Positions 12,133 to 25,531 of a DNA stretch of 64,000 bases are shown piece by piece. Source of the DNA: Pneumocystis sp. 'macacae' (Eukaryota > Ascomycota > Pneumocystomycetes > Pneumocystales > Pneumocystaceae); assembly GCA_018127085.1 (NCBI GenBank), contig CM030728.1, positions 248,001 through 312,000 of the forward strand, given 5' to 3'. Made by a program: the position numbers and the translations under genes. The notes under the pieces are model-generated. The model saw nothing but the letters and a program-made list of their open reading frames with translations, searched no databases and was not told the DNA's origin. Each line of letters begins with the position of its first letter. Positions within the stretch are counted from its first letter, which is position 1.

Positions 12133-13675
12133 TCAAAAATCGCAATATTGATACCATCTGGGGAAAGCTACAACATCTTTTATATTTTTTATACCAGCCA
12201 AATAAGCAATAAAACGATCAAATCCAAGTCCAAAGCCACCATGTTTGGTTGTTCCCCAGCGTCGAAGGTCAATATACCACGATAAATCAGATATTTTCAT
12301 TTTAGATGTAATAATCGATTCTTCGAGTATATGTATACGCTCTTCACGTAAACTTCCTCCTGCTAATTCTCCTATTTCCGGTACAAGAAGATCAAAGCAG
12401 GAAACTGTATTTTTATCATCATCTTTAGAAGAGTCATTATTAAGACGCATATAGAAAGGTTTTAATTCTTTCGGATAATTTGTAATAAAAACTGGGTTGC
12501 ATATATATTTTTCAGTTAGCCATTTTTCATGTTCTGTTTGTATGTCATCTCCGTACTTTGGAGGGAATTTAAATTGAACTGATGAATTTTTTAAGGCATT
12601 GATTGCTTCTGTATATGTAATTCTAGTCCAATGTTTTTTTAGTAAAAAATTCCAACGATCTTCAAGATTTGTTTGATTTTTTGTATTTATTTTGTAGCTT
12701 TTAGAAATCAGTTCTTGTCCAATAGAACTGTTGCTTAAATTTTCTACTGAATTATGGATCATTTGTTCTATAATGGATATTAATTCTTCTAAATTATTAA
12801 TAAAAGAAATTTCTGCTTCCAACATATAAAATTCTGCTAAATGTCTTGATGTCTGACTTTCTTCTGCTCTAAATGATGGACTTAAAGACCATACTTTTGA
12901 TAATGAATGTGCTAGTGCTTCTAAATGTAGTTGTGTTGAAACTGTTAAATATGTTGGTTTTTTGAAAAAATTCGTTGATTCATTTTTAGCTTTTACTTGG
13001 AACATCTTTCCAGCTCCTTCGCAATCAGATGATGTTAAGATAGGAGGGTGTGTTTGAATATAATTTCTATTAGAAAAAAACAATGATATAGTTGATATTA
13101 AAAAGGATCTTAGGTGCAACATCCTAGACATATATTCTGTATATAATCTAATATGTGCTCTTTTTCTAAGGAATTCTGCAGTGTGATTTTTTTTTTGCAA
13201 TGGATATGACTAAAGTAATAAGTTATAATAAAAATATGGAAAATGAATACCGATGGATCTGCATATCCATATATGTGCACATCATTAACGTGAAGCTCGT
13301 ATTCTTGTTTTTCTTTTGATCCTCCTTGTGCTTTCGTATATAATCCTGTTAATTTTACACTACAACCTGTTGATAATCTAATTTTATAATTATGTAATAG
13401 AAATACAAAGCAACAAAATACCTTTTTGCCTGCTCTGGCTTGAATACAGATTGCAAGTTTTTTTCTGTTGTTCCATCATTAATAGTTGCAAATGTTACAT
13501 TTTTCATTTTTCTTAAAGATTTTATCCAGCCATTGACTATAATAATTTCTGTTGGTGCTATTTGTTTTTCACTTATTTCTTTAATATTATAGACATTGGG
13601 CATTCCAGCATTATGTATTCTTCTTTTACAGTAGTTTAAAAGCATATTTCTTTTATAAATACTATATAGTTGCAT
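12133..13675 (-). CDS. slm5: Mitochondrial asparaginyl-tRNA synthetase
   Basis: This class II synthetase attaches Asn to mitochondrial tRNA. Exon 1 has a short presequence and the start of the OB-fold (IIIVNGWIKSLRKMKNVTFA). Exon 2 continues it (CSVKLTGLYTKAQGGSKEKQ), and exon 3 begins SYPLQKKNHTAEFLRKRAH. Motif 2 is seen as SPSFRAEESQTSRHLAEFYM, and motif 3 as GFGLGFDRFIAYLAGI. The motif that follows the Asn-specific loop (LAGGSLREERI) is also present. Length (about 500 residues) suits the organellar enzyme. The cytosolic enzyme has an N-terminal extension that is missing here. Confidence 0.93.
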
Positions 13676-14807
13676 TTCAAATTATTTAGAGTTTACTAAA
13701 ATTTCTAAAATTTTATAAATTATTCTTTTAAGTTCAAACTACAGATAAAATGGCTGTCCAATTCTTTCTTCTATCAGATATAGTTGTTTTTCTTTGATTC
13801 TCTTAAAAACAAAATATAGTTTTTATTTTTAAGACTATTAGAAAGTTTTTTGTTGACTTAACATGAAAAGCCAATGTGTTTATAAAGAATTAATTTTATT
13901 TATTAAATGGGGTTTATTATATTTTGTTTTTTTTTAGAAATTTGATTTGTTTTCTTTCTAATTTTATAAAAATAATTATTAATAATTATCATGACTAAAA
14001 AAAATTGAAAAACAAATTATTTTTTATTTTTATTATCAAATAATTGAAAAAATGTATTTTTTAATTTTTATTTTTTTCTTTTTATATGTATATCATTATT
14101 AGTATTTTATAAGATAAATTTTATCGAATATATTTTATAATAAAACTTATATTGGTTTAAAAAATAGTAATAATATATAATTTTATATAAAATTTTTTTT
14201 TATAATAAAAGTATATAGTTTTTTAAATATAAGCATTTTTTTTAAATTAAACAATAAATTTATTAACTACTACCATTTAAAATTCAAAACATTTTTGATA
14301 GTCAATATAAATATTAAGAATATCTTCAATATTTTTCAATAAGGTTTTGAAATAACAATTAATATTATTAAATAAGTGTAAATTTAGAATAAAAATGTTA
14401 AATGAAATTAATTAAACAATCTAAATTTTGACATTATATTATATATAAATAGATAAAAAACATATAAAAAATCATTTTCATATAACCATTTTACAATTTT
14501 TATAAAAATAGTATTTATTTTCTTTTATAGATTTTAGACATAATATACATGAATATTATATAATTTAATATATTTGCATACGAAAAATTGAATATCCTAG
14601 AATTTCGCAACAATCAACTGTTGATCGTTAAAAATTTTGATAAAAGATATTATTAAGAAAGCATCAGAAAACCAGAACTAACATATAGAAATTTGCTTTT
14701 AGAGGAAAACTAGAAATAAGTTTTTATATGTTTTTAAATAAGTTTAAATAGTAGAATATTAAAGAATTTAGAAAACGAAATATAGTTTAAATATTATAAA
14801 AAAATCA
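13676..14807. other. Divergent AT-rich spacer between SLM5 and SEC24
   Basis: About 1.1 kb of DNA with very low GC and long A/T runs. It contains both promoters and probably a SEC24 5' untranslated region. I see no coding frame and no RNA gene. Confidence 0.55.
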
Positions 14808-17800
14808 ATGGACTCTCGTCCGCATGAAGGACAAACTTCAAATTCATCGCATGGGGATCAAATTCATGAGACTTTAAGGACACCTGTAACTCCATATTTT
14901 CCGGAAAACTCGCAATTTTTAGCACCAGAATTACCAGAACAGACACGACAAAATATGCCTCCACCAATGTCATATTCTCAATCCCACCAATATGGAAACA
15001 CTGCATCGTGCTTACCTTCTGATCACAGATCCTTTTCTGATAATATTCATTCAGCAAGTACTCAAACAAAATCAAAGCGGAGATATGCTTCTCATCAATA
15101 TGATTTTAATGGTCCGGATACTACTATGGATAAGAATTATATGTCTCCAAATCCGAATTGTCAAGGACAGTTTGCACCTCCGACGTATGTTATTGTGTTA
15201 GCTTTTATTATGTTAAAACTTTTAGTCAAGGATATTGGCCATCTAGTCCTTATCCAAGTATAGATATGGTTTCTAATCAGTTTTCTCATATGGGGATGGA
15301 TTCTCCGTTACAGCAAGTTTCTTTTCTGTTTTTATTGTAAACATGATTTAATTGTTTTGTTAGAGTCCTATTACATCCGGATTTTCTCTTAACCCTTTAA
15401 TTTCTGTGGACTTAATAGGACATCCGCCTGACATTTCGGATTTAAAGCGTCTACCTCCGTCACTTATTTTGCCTTCTAATGTACATGTTTAGTTAAGCAA
15501 TTTAATTTAACACTAACATAGACTAGGCATCTTTAATGCAAACAGAAAAAATAAATTGTGGTCCAGAATACTTACGATCTACTTTAAATGTAGTACCGAA
15601 AAATAATAGTCTTCTTAAAAAATCTAAACTTCCTTTTGCATTAACAATTCGTCCTTTTATTATGCTTACTGATGATGAGGAAAATGTACCTTTAGTCTCT
15701 GATACTATTATTGCTCGCTGTCGCAGGTGTAGATCATATATAAATCCTTTTTCTATATTTATTGATAGTGGTCATCGTTGGAAATGCAATCTTTGTTCTA
15801 TGACTAATGATGGTAATTAAGATACTTTTGTATAATTAAATTCTTATTTTATATAGTTCCCTCTGCTTTTTCTTGGGGACAGCAAAATAAACAAGCTGAT
15901 CAATGGAAACGTGCAGAGCTTACTCATGCTGTTGTTGATTTCTTAGCACCTAGTGAATATATGGTAATTTATTTATGCCTTTTTTGTGATTATTAATTTT
16001 TTAGGTTCGACCACCTCAACCTCTTGTATATGTATTTTTGATTGACGTTTCTTATCCTGCTATAATGTCAGGTAATTTTTCTTGTTTTTAATATTAGTTT
16101 TTAAAAGATTAGGTATGGTGGCAACAGCAACTCGTACAATCCTCGAGTCTCTTGATTGGATTCCAAATCGCGATCAACGGACAAAAGTTGGGTTTATTGC
16201 AGTGGATAGTTCGTTGCATTTTTTCAATCTTTCTAGTAAAGATCAAGAACCATCTATGCTTGTTGTTAGTGATTTAGATGATCCTTATCTTCCTCAGCCT
16301 AGTGATCTTTTAGTTAATGTTTTTGAATGTCGGAAAAATATTGAAACTTTGCTAGAGAAGTTTAATGACATGTTTAAAAATACTCAAAATTCGGGAAATG
16401 CTATGGGTCCTGCTCTTAAAGCTGCTCGTAAACTTATTCAGAGTGTTGGAGGGAAAATTGAATGCTTAATGAATAGTTTGCCTACATTAGGTGATGGAAA
16501 ACTTTCTGTAAGGGAAGATATCAAGTTTTATGGGACTTCTAAAGAGTCTACTTTACTCCAAGTTCAAAATTCGTTTTATAAATCTTTTGCTGTAGAATGT
16601 TCAAAAAGTCAAGTTACTGTTGATATGTTTCTATTTTCTTCTCACTATCAAGACGTTGCATCTCTTGGTAATGACATATGTTTTTATTATGATTTTTAGT
16701 TTTAATTTATTAGCATGTCTTCCTCGCTACACTGCAGGACAAACTTTTTATTATCCTGCATGGAACGCTGGCCGTAGCGAAGATATAACGAAATTTGCTA
16801 GAGAATTTAGTGGTCATTTAAGTCAAGAAATTGGTCTTGAAGCTGTTATGAGAGTTAGAGGATCTTCTGGTAGTTTTAAATGTTTTTTATAATTGTTTAT
16901 TTATAAAATAACTAGGGCTTCGCGTTTCTGCTTTTCATGGAAACTGTTTTTATCGTTCAACTGATCTGTGTGCTTTCCCATCATTTCCTCGTGATCAAGG
17001 ATATGTTGTTGAAATATCTATAGATGAACAAATTGAACGTCCATTTGTTACTTTGCAGGCAGCTATATTATATAGTTCATGTCATGGTAAAGCATTATAT
17101 AAATTATAGTATATGTTGGTTTATAAATTTAGGCGAAAGGCGAATTCGTGTTATAACTGTAGCTATTCCAACTACGAGTAATTTGGCTGATGTATATGCT
17201 TCTGCTGATCAAATTGCTATTATAAAATATCTTTCTGTAAAAGCATGCGAAAAAGTGTTTTTATCTAAATTAGAGGATGCAAATAATATAATCACAGAGA
17301 AATTAGTAGATATTTTGGATTCTTATAAAAAGAATTTGGTTTTTACAAATACAGGGGTTTCTACATTTTCTATATGCTCAAATCTTAGACTTTTGCCTCT
17401 TCTTTGTCTTTGTCTTCTTAAAAATGTGGGTATTATGTTTTTTTGGGGTTATTAACTAATTAAAGCTTGCTTTTCGTAAATCTTCTTTAATTCCTAGTGA
17501 TGTAAGGTCATTTGCTCTTTGTCTTTTGTCTTCGTTACCGACTGCAACATTAATACCATTCCTTCATCCACGATTTTATTCTTTACATAATATGCCTGAT
17601 GATGCTGGATTACATGGAGCGAACGGAATTATTCTTCCTCCAGAAATGAATCTTACTTCAGAAAAAATTGAATCTCATGGATTATATTTGATTGATGATG
17701 GTCAGATCCAATTTCTTTTTATTGGAAAGGATGCTGTATCTTTACTTATTCAAGATGTATTTGGATTGTCTGATATTTCTCAATTGAAACTTGGAAAAGT

Positions 17801-18101
17801 ATGTATTATAATTAAAAGATGATTTTTCTCATTTTAACATCTTTAGATGACACTTCCATTACTTGATAATTCTTTTTCTATTCGCGTTAATAATATTATT
17901 TGCAAATTAAGAGAATACGATAGGGGTAAAACTACATGGCCACATTTATATCTTGTCAAGCAAGATGGTGATCCTGCACTTATTAAATGGTTTTTCAGTA
18001 ATATGATAGAAGATCGCCAAGACGGCATCCCTTCATATTACCAATATATAAATGAGCTCAGAAATCGAGTAAGGTTATTCATATCCTCATACATATTATA
18101 A
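14808..18101 (+). CDS. sec24: COPII coat cargo adaptor SEC24
   Basis: About ten exons encode a full-length Sec24. The N-terminus is disordered and Pro/Gln/Ser-rich. It is followed by the zinc finger ([11 protein letters not shown] with the second CxxC as KCNLCSM), the trunk/vWA fold ([18 protein letters not shown] and [18 protein letters not shown]), beta-barrel, helical ([12 protein letters not shown]) and gelsolin domains. The end, [19 protein letters not shown], is typical. In the cell it binds Sec23 and selects ER cargo into COPII vesicles. A second family member, SFB3, lies 3.5 kb downstream on the same strand. Confidence 0.96.
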
Positions 18102-18620
18102 CTCTTAAGTAGATTATATGTTAATTGCTTCTTATGAAGTTTACTTTTATACATAATACTAGAAATACATTCCAATTTCTATATACATTCTTCATCTTCA
18201 TCTATATTTTAAATCTTTGGATTATTGTTAACTATTTTTAATATTCTAATATAATTTTTATTTTTTGCCTTATTTTTTAATCTTAATTATTTTAATTTTC
18301 TTTGTTCTATTAACGCTTATCCTTTTCTATAATTTAACGTACACTAAACGTCATAGGATTGAATTAATATATTTAAAGACAAATAATACAAGGAAAGTAG
18401 TAAATAAAACCAAATTTGAGCACGTTTAAGAAAAGTAACAACCGTATAATTACAGTTTGTTTTTTCAATGAATTTTTTGCGTTTTTTGAAATTAATTTGA
18501 CGTGCTTGTTCGATTATCTGTTCTGCTGTGCAGAGCATTGTTTTTGTAATTAAAAAGTGTTTGAAACAGATCGGATCGTTAATTTTATTCGTTTTTATAA
18601 TTTTTGACGGTTTTTTAATT
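18102..18620. other. Spacer between SEC24 and the MAP kinase
   Basis: About 520 bases. It is T-rich up to 18330, then somewhat less AT-biased up to the kinase start, which may be a transcribed leader. There is an open frame in line with the kinase start from 18528, but it adds a hydrophobic stretch that no MAP kinase has. Confidence 0.45.
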
Positions 18621-20052
<1,432 letters not shown>

Positions 20053-20541
20053 CAGTGTTTTGGGTTATATTTTAATAAATCTGTTTTGTTTATTTTAAAT
20101 ACATGCTTCTTTATTTAAACACTTTAATAGAAGCATATAATTATTCATTTGATATTATTTATATGTTTCATATTTTTCAATACGCGTATTTATTATATTA
20201 TTGTTTATTTTGTTAATTTTATTATAAATATTATTATTATAATTATGTTAAATATAATACGAGAATATTTATATTTTTTTCTGTAGAATATTTTAATTAA
20301 ACCATATTTGATATTTTAAATCTTCTAAAATTAGTTTAAAATAGATTGATTTTTGATTCTAAATACGAAGTATGATCTATATTGGTTAATCTATAAAAAA
20401 TAAATTCCAGAAAATCATTTAAGAAAATATAAATTTAGAATTCTAAATTAATATCACTAAAAAATATGAAATAATATTGTTTTAAAAGATATATTGTATC
20501 GTTTAAAATATTATGAAATAATTACTAACTTAAACATAACA
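20053..20541. other. Convergent spacer between MAP kinase and HEM4
   Basis: About 490 bases of AT-rich DNA between two stop codons. It probably contains both 3' untranslated regions. No gene is visible. Confidence 0.5.
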
Positions 20542-21364
20542 TTAATATTTAAATGATTTTTTTTTATAATTCATAATTGCGTCTAAAAGAGAACTTGCTT
20601 CTGGATGTTGTGCTATCACTTTTGTTTTTATGTTCCATTTATCATTTAAATGTTTTGATGTTGTAGGACCAATTGCGGCAATTTTAAAGCGTGAAATAAT
20701 TGATGCTTTTGTGTATTTCATTAAGATATCAGACCCATAAGGACTAAAAAAAACAATCCAATCAATATTTAACATTTGATTATTAATAACATTATTAAAA
20801 AGAAGTTTGAATTTTGTAGATTCTTCCATTTTATAAACGACTAATTCTTTAAAAATAATACCTGAAGATATCATTTTTTTCTCAAATTTATCCATTCTTC
20901 TATATCCTGCCAAAAATAATATAGGATTTTTATCTGTATGAAATGATATGATAAAATCAACAAGTAATTCTATATTTCCCGTTTCTTTTCCAAAAACTTT
21001 ATTAAATCCTAAAGCCTTTACTGCATCAAAAGTAGCAGGTCCAACTACATAAACTGTTATATTAAAAATTTGCTTAAGTTCATCCTTATCTGATTATGAG
21101 TTTTTTAAATGCTATTTTCATGAAATACAAACCAATACACGCTGAAACTTCTTTAAAAGCACAAACAGAGTTTTCACTTGTAAAAATAAATGCTGAAAAT
21201 ATAGTATATGGACAACTTTTTAAGAGATGTCCTAATTTCTCTTGATTAATAAAAATGCATTTTAAAATAGGAATAAATATAGGATAAAATCCTGAATTTT
21301 TAAATAATTTTTCGTAATTATCATTAGAAATGGATTTTTTTTTAAAAAATATAACAGTTTTCAT
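20542..21364 (-). CDS. hem4: Uroporphyrinogen-III synthase HEM4
   Basis: This enzyme closes the linear tetrapyrrole to uroporphyrinogen III in heme synthesis. Two exons encode about 250 residues, with an intron near 21090-21153. Exon 1 has the start MKTVIFFKKK and IFTSENSVCAFKE (the family's TS-N-AV motif). Exon 2 has ITVYVVGPATFDAVKALGF, then ILFLAGYRRMD, DWIVFFSPYGSDIL (typically FTSPSG) and FKIAAIGPTTSKHL. The C-terminal HPEASSLLDAI is also typical. In-frame upstream codons exist up to 21508 but are low-complexity, so the start at 21364 is preferred. The gene is divergent from SFB3. Confidence 0.87.
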
Positions 21365-21553
21365 TAAATCATTAATTAACGTTAAAACATTAAATTTATT
21401 CATTTTGACGTTTATGAAATTAAAAAAAAAATAGATTTTTTTAGAAGTTTCTGTCATCAAAAAATAGTTTTTTTGAAATAAAAAAAAATATTTTTTACTT
21501 AGTTTCACATATTTATCTTTTCTTTCTTTTTTTGATCAAAAATAGGCTAAATT

Positions 21554-24500
21554 ATGTGTTCAACTTCCCTTTACTCTGAATCACATGATATAAAGCAATC
21601 AATAAGGATTTCTGGAAATAATGATACTCAAAAACCTTGTGATAATATTTTAGAAAGATATAATGTTTCTTCTTTGAAGGGTATTTTCTTATATATACTA
21701 TTATTCAAGAAAATATAAAAACTATAGATGTTTCGATGACAGCATCATCAACAGATGATAAAGAAAATGAACCACATGGAAATTCAAATGAGACATATAG
21801 AAAGTCTTTTACCTCTCAAGTTTCAGAAAATAGTTCTATGGAAAATTTACAACAACAGTGTGGTAGTTTACATATTTCAAAGTCTTTGCCACAAAAGCGT
21901 AGATATAAAGCAGTTAGGACATATGACTTATCATACAGCTATATGGCTGATTCTCCCTATTCTCAGAATTTCCAACACTATCCATTACACAGCAAACCGT
22001 TTTCTTTGATTCCTACTCTAACTGATCAAACAGAAGTGAGAAATCCTCAATTTATATCGACTAATCAAGGTGGATCTAAAATTGACCCAGAAAAAATACC
22101 TTCTGAAGTCTTTGATTATGAAATGTTACAAGAAATTTATAAACGTAATATATTTTTCACTATGGAATCATATCTTCTTCCCAAAGCAAATACGGATTTT
22201 ATTGCCGTAGACCAGGGGATTTCTTCTCCAAAATTTGTTCGATTGGCACTTAGGAGTATACCAGATACTAAAGAGTTGTTAACATCTACTTTTTTACCTA
22301 TTTCTATGGTTATTCAGCCATTTGCTCAACAAAGACTTGAAGAACATCCTATTCCTTTAGTAGATTATGGGGAGATAGGCCCACCAAGATGTCGAAGGTG
22401 TAAGGGATATATTAATCCATTTATGAATTTTATACAAGGAGGATCAAAATTTGTATGTAATATGTGTTTGTTTCCGAATGATGTTGGTACAGAATGGTTT
22501 TCTCCTTTGAATGGTGTTGGAAAGAGACAGGATTTGGATCATAGACCTGAGCTTAGGTATGGTACTGTGGAATTTTCTGTTCCTAAAGAATATGAAACAT
22601 GTCCTTCTGAACCTATAAAAATGATCTTTGCCATTGATGTTAGTGAAACAGCTATTCAGAAAGGGGTGCCAAAAGTTGCTTCAGATGCTATTATTAAAGC
22701 TTTATATGGACCTTCAGATAAACCTTTCCCTTCTGGTTCTAAAATTAGCATTGTTACTTTCGACCGTGTTTTGCATTTTTATAATCTAACTGTAAGTAGT
22801 GATTTTATTATTTTTGTAACTTAAACCATTGTAGCCTTCATTGAATGATCCCCAAATGTTAATTGTTTCAGATATAGAAGACGCTTTTATTCCCTTATTT
22901 GAAGGATTGTTTGTTGATCCGTATGAATCAAGGTTGTTTTTATTTTTGTTTTGTTTTATATTTAATGTATATTTTAGACATATTATAGAAATTGTTTTAC
23001 GTTCTATTTCAACACTCTTTAATGATCTTAAAGTTCCAGAACCTGCATTTGGCGCATTAGTTCAGTCATCACTTGATGCATTGGTATTTTAATTGTATTA
23101 TAATAGATTTAATTAATTAATTTAGAAAAAAACTGGTGGAAAATTAATTGCTTTTTTAAGTGCATTACCCACATGGGGACCGGGAAATCTCAGATTTAGA
23201 GAAGATTCTAAACTTTATAATACAGATAATGAAAAACAATTATTTACTTCACAAAATGTTTATTGGAATAATCTTGCTAAAAAGTGTTTGACTGCTGGCA
23301 TTGGCGTAGATTTATTTCTCTTTCCAACTCTTTATATAGATATTAGTACAATAGGTATTTATTTAATTTTAATTTAATTATCATAACTTTATTAGGAGTT
23401 TTAGCAAGTGTTACTGGGGGTGAAATATATTATTATCGAGATTTTATAGAAGAACGTGATGCACCTAAAGTTATTAAAGAATTTGTTAGAAATGTTACTC
23501 GTGAGCAAGCTTATCATGTTCAAATGAAAGTTAGATGCTCTAATGGACTAAGTGTTGAACAGTATATTGGAAATTATATACAAAGGAAATCGTCAGAGTT
23601 AGAACTTAGTGTTATTGATTCTGAAAAAGCAATTTCTGTTATTTTTACACACGATAATAAGTTAGATCTTCGATCTAACATTTATTTTCAATGCGCAATA
23701 TTGTATACTACAGCAACAGGTTATCGTCGTTTAAGATGCTATAATGTGGTTGCATCTGTATCTTCGAACGCAAGTGATATCATCAAGCATATAGATATAG
23801 ATGCATGTATTACAGTTTTAGCTAAAAATGGTAAACTTGTTATAAATTATCATTTTATATTTAATTAAAATAGCTTTACTTAAAATTATGAAAAGTTCTC
23901 TTAAGCATGTTAGAGATGAATTAACAGAAATATGCATTGGTGTATTAGCATGTTATCGGAAAAGTATCTCATCATCTATACCTACTTCTCAGTTAGTTCT
24001 TCCTGAAAATTTAAAATTATTTCCTATATATATATTGTGTTTATTAAAATTACCTGCTTTAAAGAGTAATTTATATATATAATTTATTAATAGGCTAAAG
24101 ATGTAAACAGGCGGAAATATCCAAAGTGATTTGCGAATGCAAAATGCTCATTATATATTAGCAATAGGTGTTTGTGCGCTTATTTCTTTTATATATCCAC
24201 GGATTCTGCCATTACATAATTTAAAAGATGATGTAAGTTTTCTTTTGTTATTATGAAATAGTATTTAATATACATATAGATGGGATTTCCTGATGAAAAA
24301 GGGAATTTGGTTTTCCCTAAAGCTATCAGAGCTTCTTCTTTATATTTAGATGAAGGAGGTGTTTATCTAATATGTATGTTATTTGGTTGCGTTTTCTAAT
24401 ACTTACCATATAAAGTTAATGGGTTTGAATCTATTTTATGGTTTCATAGTTGCGTATCATCTGATTTTTTAAAAAATCTTTATGGAGATAATGTTTTGAA

Positions 24501-24863
24501 ACTTTCGGATATTAATATTCGTTCTGCTCTTTTGCCGAACCTGAATACTCACCTTTCGATCCAAATTAGGAATATTTTCCTCTATTTGAATACTTTTTAT
24601 CCCGGAAAAGCTTTGATGGCATATGTTTCACGACAAGGACTTGATGAATCTGCAAATGAATTTATGGCTCAGCTTGTAGAGGACAAATATAGCAGTTCTT
24701 TGTCTTATATGGACTTTTTATGTTTTATTCATAGGCAAATTCAGCTAGAGGTAAATAAAAATTATATATTTTTATTTTTCTTATACAATTATAGCTATCA
24801 GGGAATCGTCATACATATGATTTTAAAGACAGTTTCCTCAAATCATGGCAAGGGCGATTATAA
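21554..24863 (+). CDS. sfb3: SEC24 paralogue SFB3/LST1 (COPII adaptor)
   Basis: This is a second full-length Sec24-family gene with about ten exons. A first exon starting at 21554 (MCSTSLYSESHDIK) joins in frame through a short intron to the exon beginning near 21734. The zinc finger reads CRRCKGYINPFMNFIQGG, with the second CxxC in FVCNMCLFPNDV. The trunk has KMIFAIDVSETAIQKGVPK. The first position after the zinc finger (GTEWFSPLNGVGKRQDLDHR) is typical of Sfb3/Lst1 rather than Sec24. In yeast it helps export Pma1 and other large cargo. The last exon ends YDFKDSFLKSWQGRL. Confidence 0.92.
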
Positions 24864-24970
24864 AAGTATAATTATATTTATTTTTACTGTTTTTTTATAT
24901 TTTCCTTTTAATTTTTGATTGGTACCGTTCACAAAAGATTTATCGTATTAGCTAAATTGTAAATAAAATA

Positions 24971-25498
24971 ATGGAATCTAAAAAAAATATAGAAATACCT
25001 GTAAAAGATGAACAGGCTTCTCGTGTATTGGAGAATACAACAATGAAACGTTGTCGTATTTGCATGTCATTTAAAGATTGGATGCAGCAACAGGGTTCTA
25101 CTTTACCTAATAAATATAACATTTTATCTGATATAAATGGGACTAAATTGAATGATTGTCCACCTGATTCAGAGTCCTTGGGTCGCGCAGCATGGACCTT
25201 GCTTCATACAATGTCTGCAAACTATCCAAAATCGCCAACTGTGGAAGAACAGTCTGAGATGCGTAATTTTTTAATGATCTTTGCAAAACGTTATCCATGC
25301 TCTTATTGTGCTAAAGATTTTCGTGAATGGATGCGTCGGGAAGAGAACCAAGTAATGGTAGGTGACAGAGAGGAGTTATCATTATGGATGTGTCAAGCAC
25401 ATAATGAAGTGAATCGAAAACTAGGCAAACCTGTTTTCGACTGTAATAAATGGAGAGAACGGTGGCTAGACGGATGGAAGGATGGTCATTGTGGGTAA
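24971..25498 (+). CDS. erv1: FAD-linked sulfhydryl oxidase ERV1
   Basis: A single exon encodes 175 residues. It has the shuttle cysteines (KRCRICMSFKDW), then DCPPDSESLGRAAWTLLHTM, the FAD-proximal redox pair YPCSYCAKDF, and the structural motif WMCQAHNEVNRKLGKP followed by FDCNKWRERW. Erv1 reoxidises Mia40 in the mitochondrial intermembrane space and is linked to cytosolic Fe-S assembly. The stop lies 33 bases from the convergent TPS2 stop. Confidence 0.97.
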   Translation: MESKKNIEIPVKDEQASRVLENTTMKRCRICMSFKDWMQQQGSTLPNKYNILSDINGTKLNDCPPDSESLGRAAWTLLHTMSANYPKSPTVEEQSEMRNFLMIFAKRYPCSYCAKDFREWMRREENQVMVGDREELSLWMCQAHNEVNRKLGKPVFDCNKWRERWLDGWKDGHCG

Positions 25499-25531
25499 CT
25501 GGATATATTTCTGTGTTCTTTTGCACTGAAA

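Noticed and set aside
23680..23700. 8-bp inverted repeat GTTAGATC/GATCTAAC in SFB3
   Set aside because: Short, within well-conserved coding sequence, and expected by chance in this much DNA.
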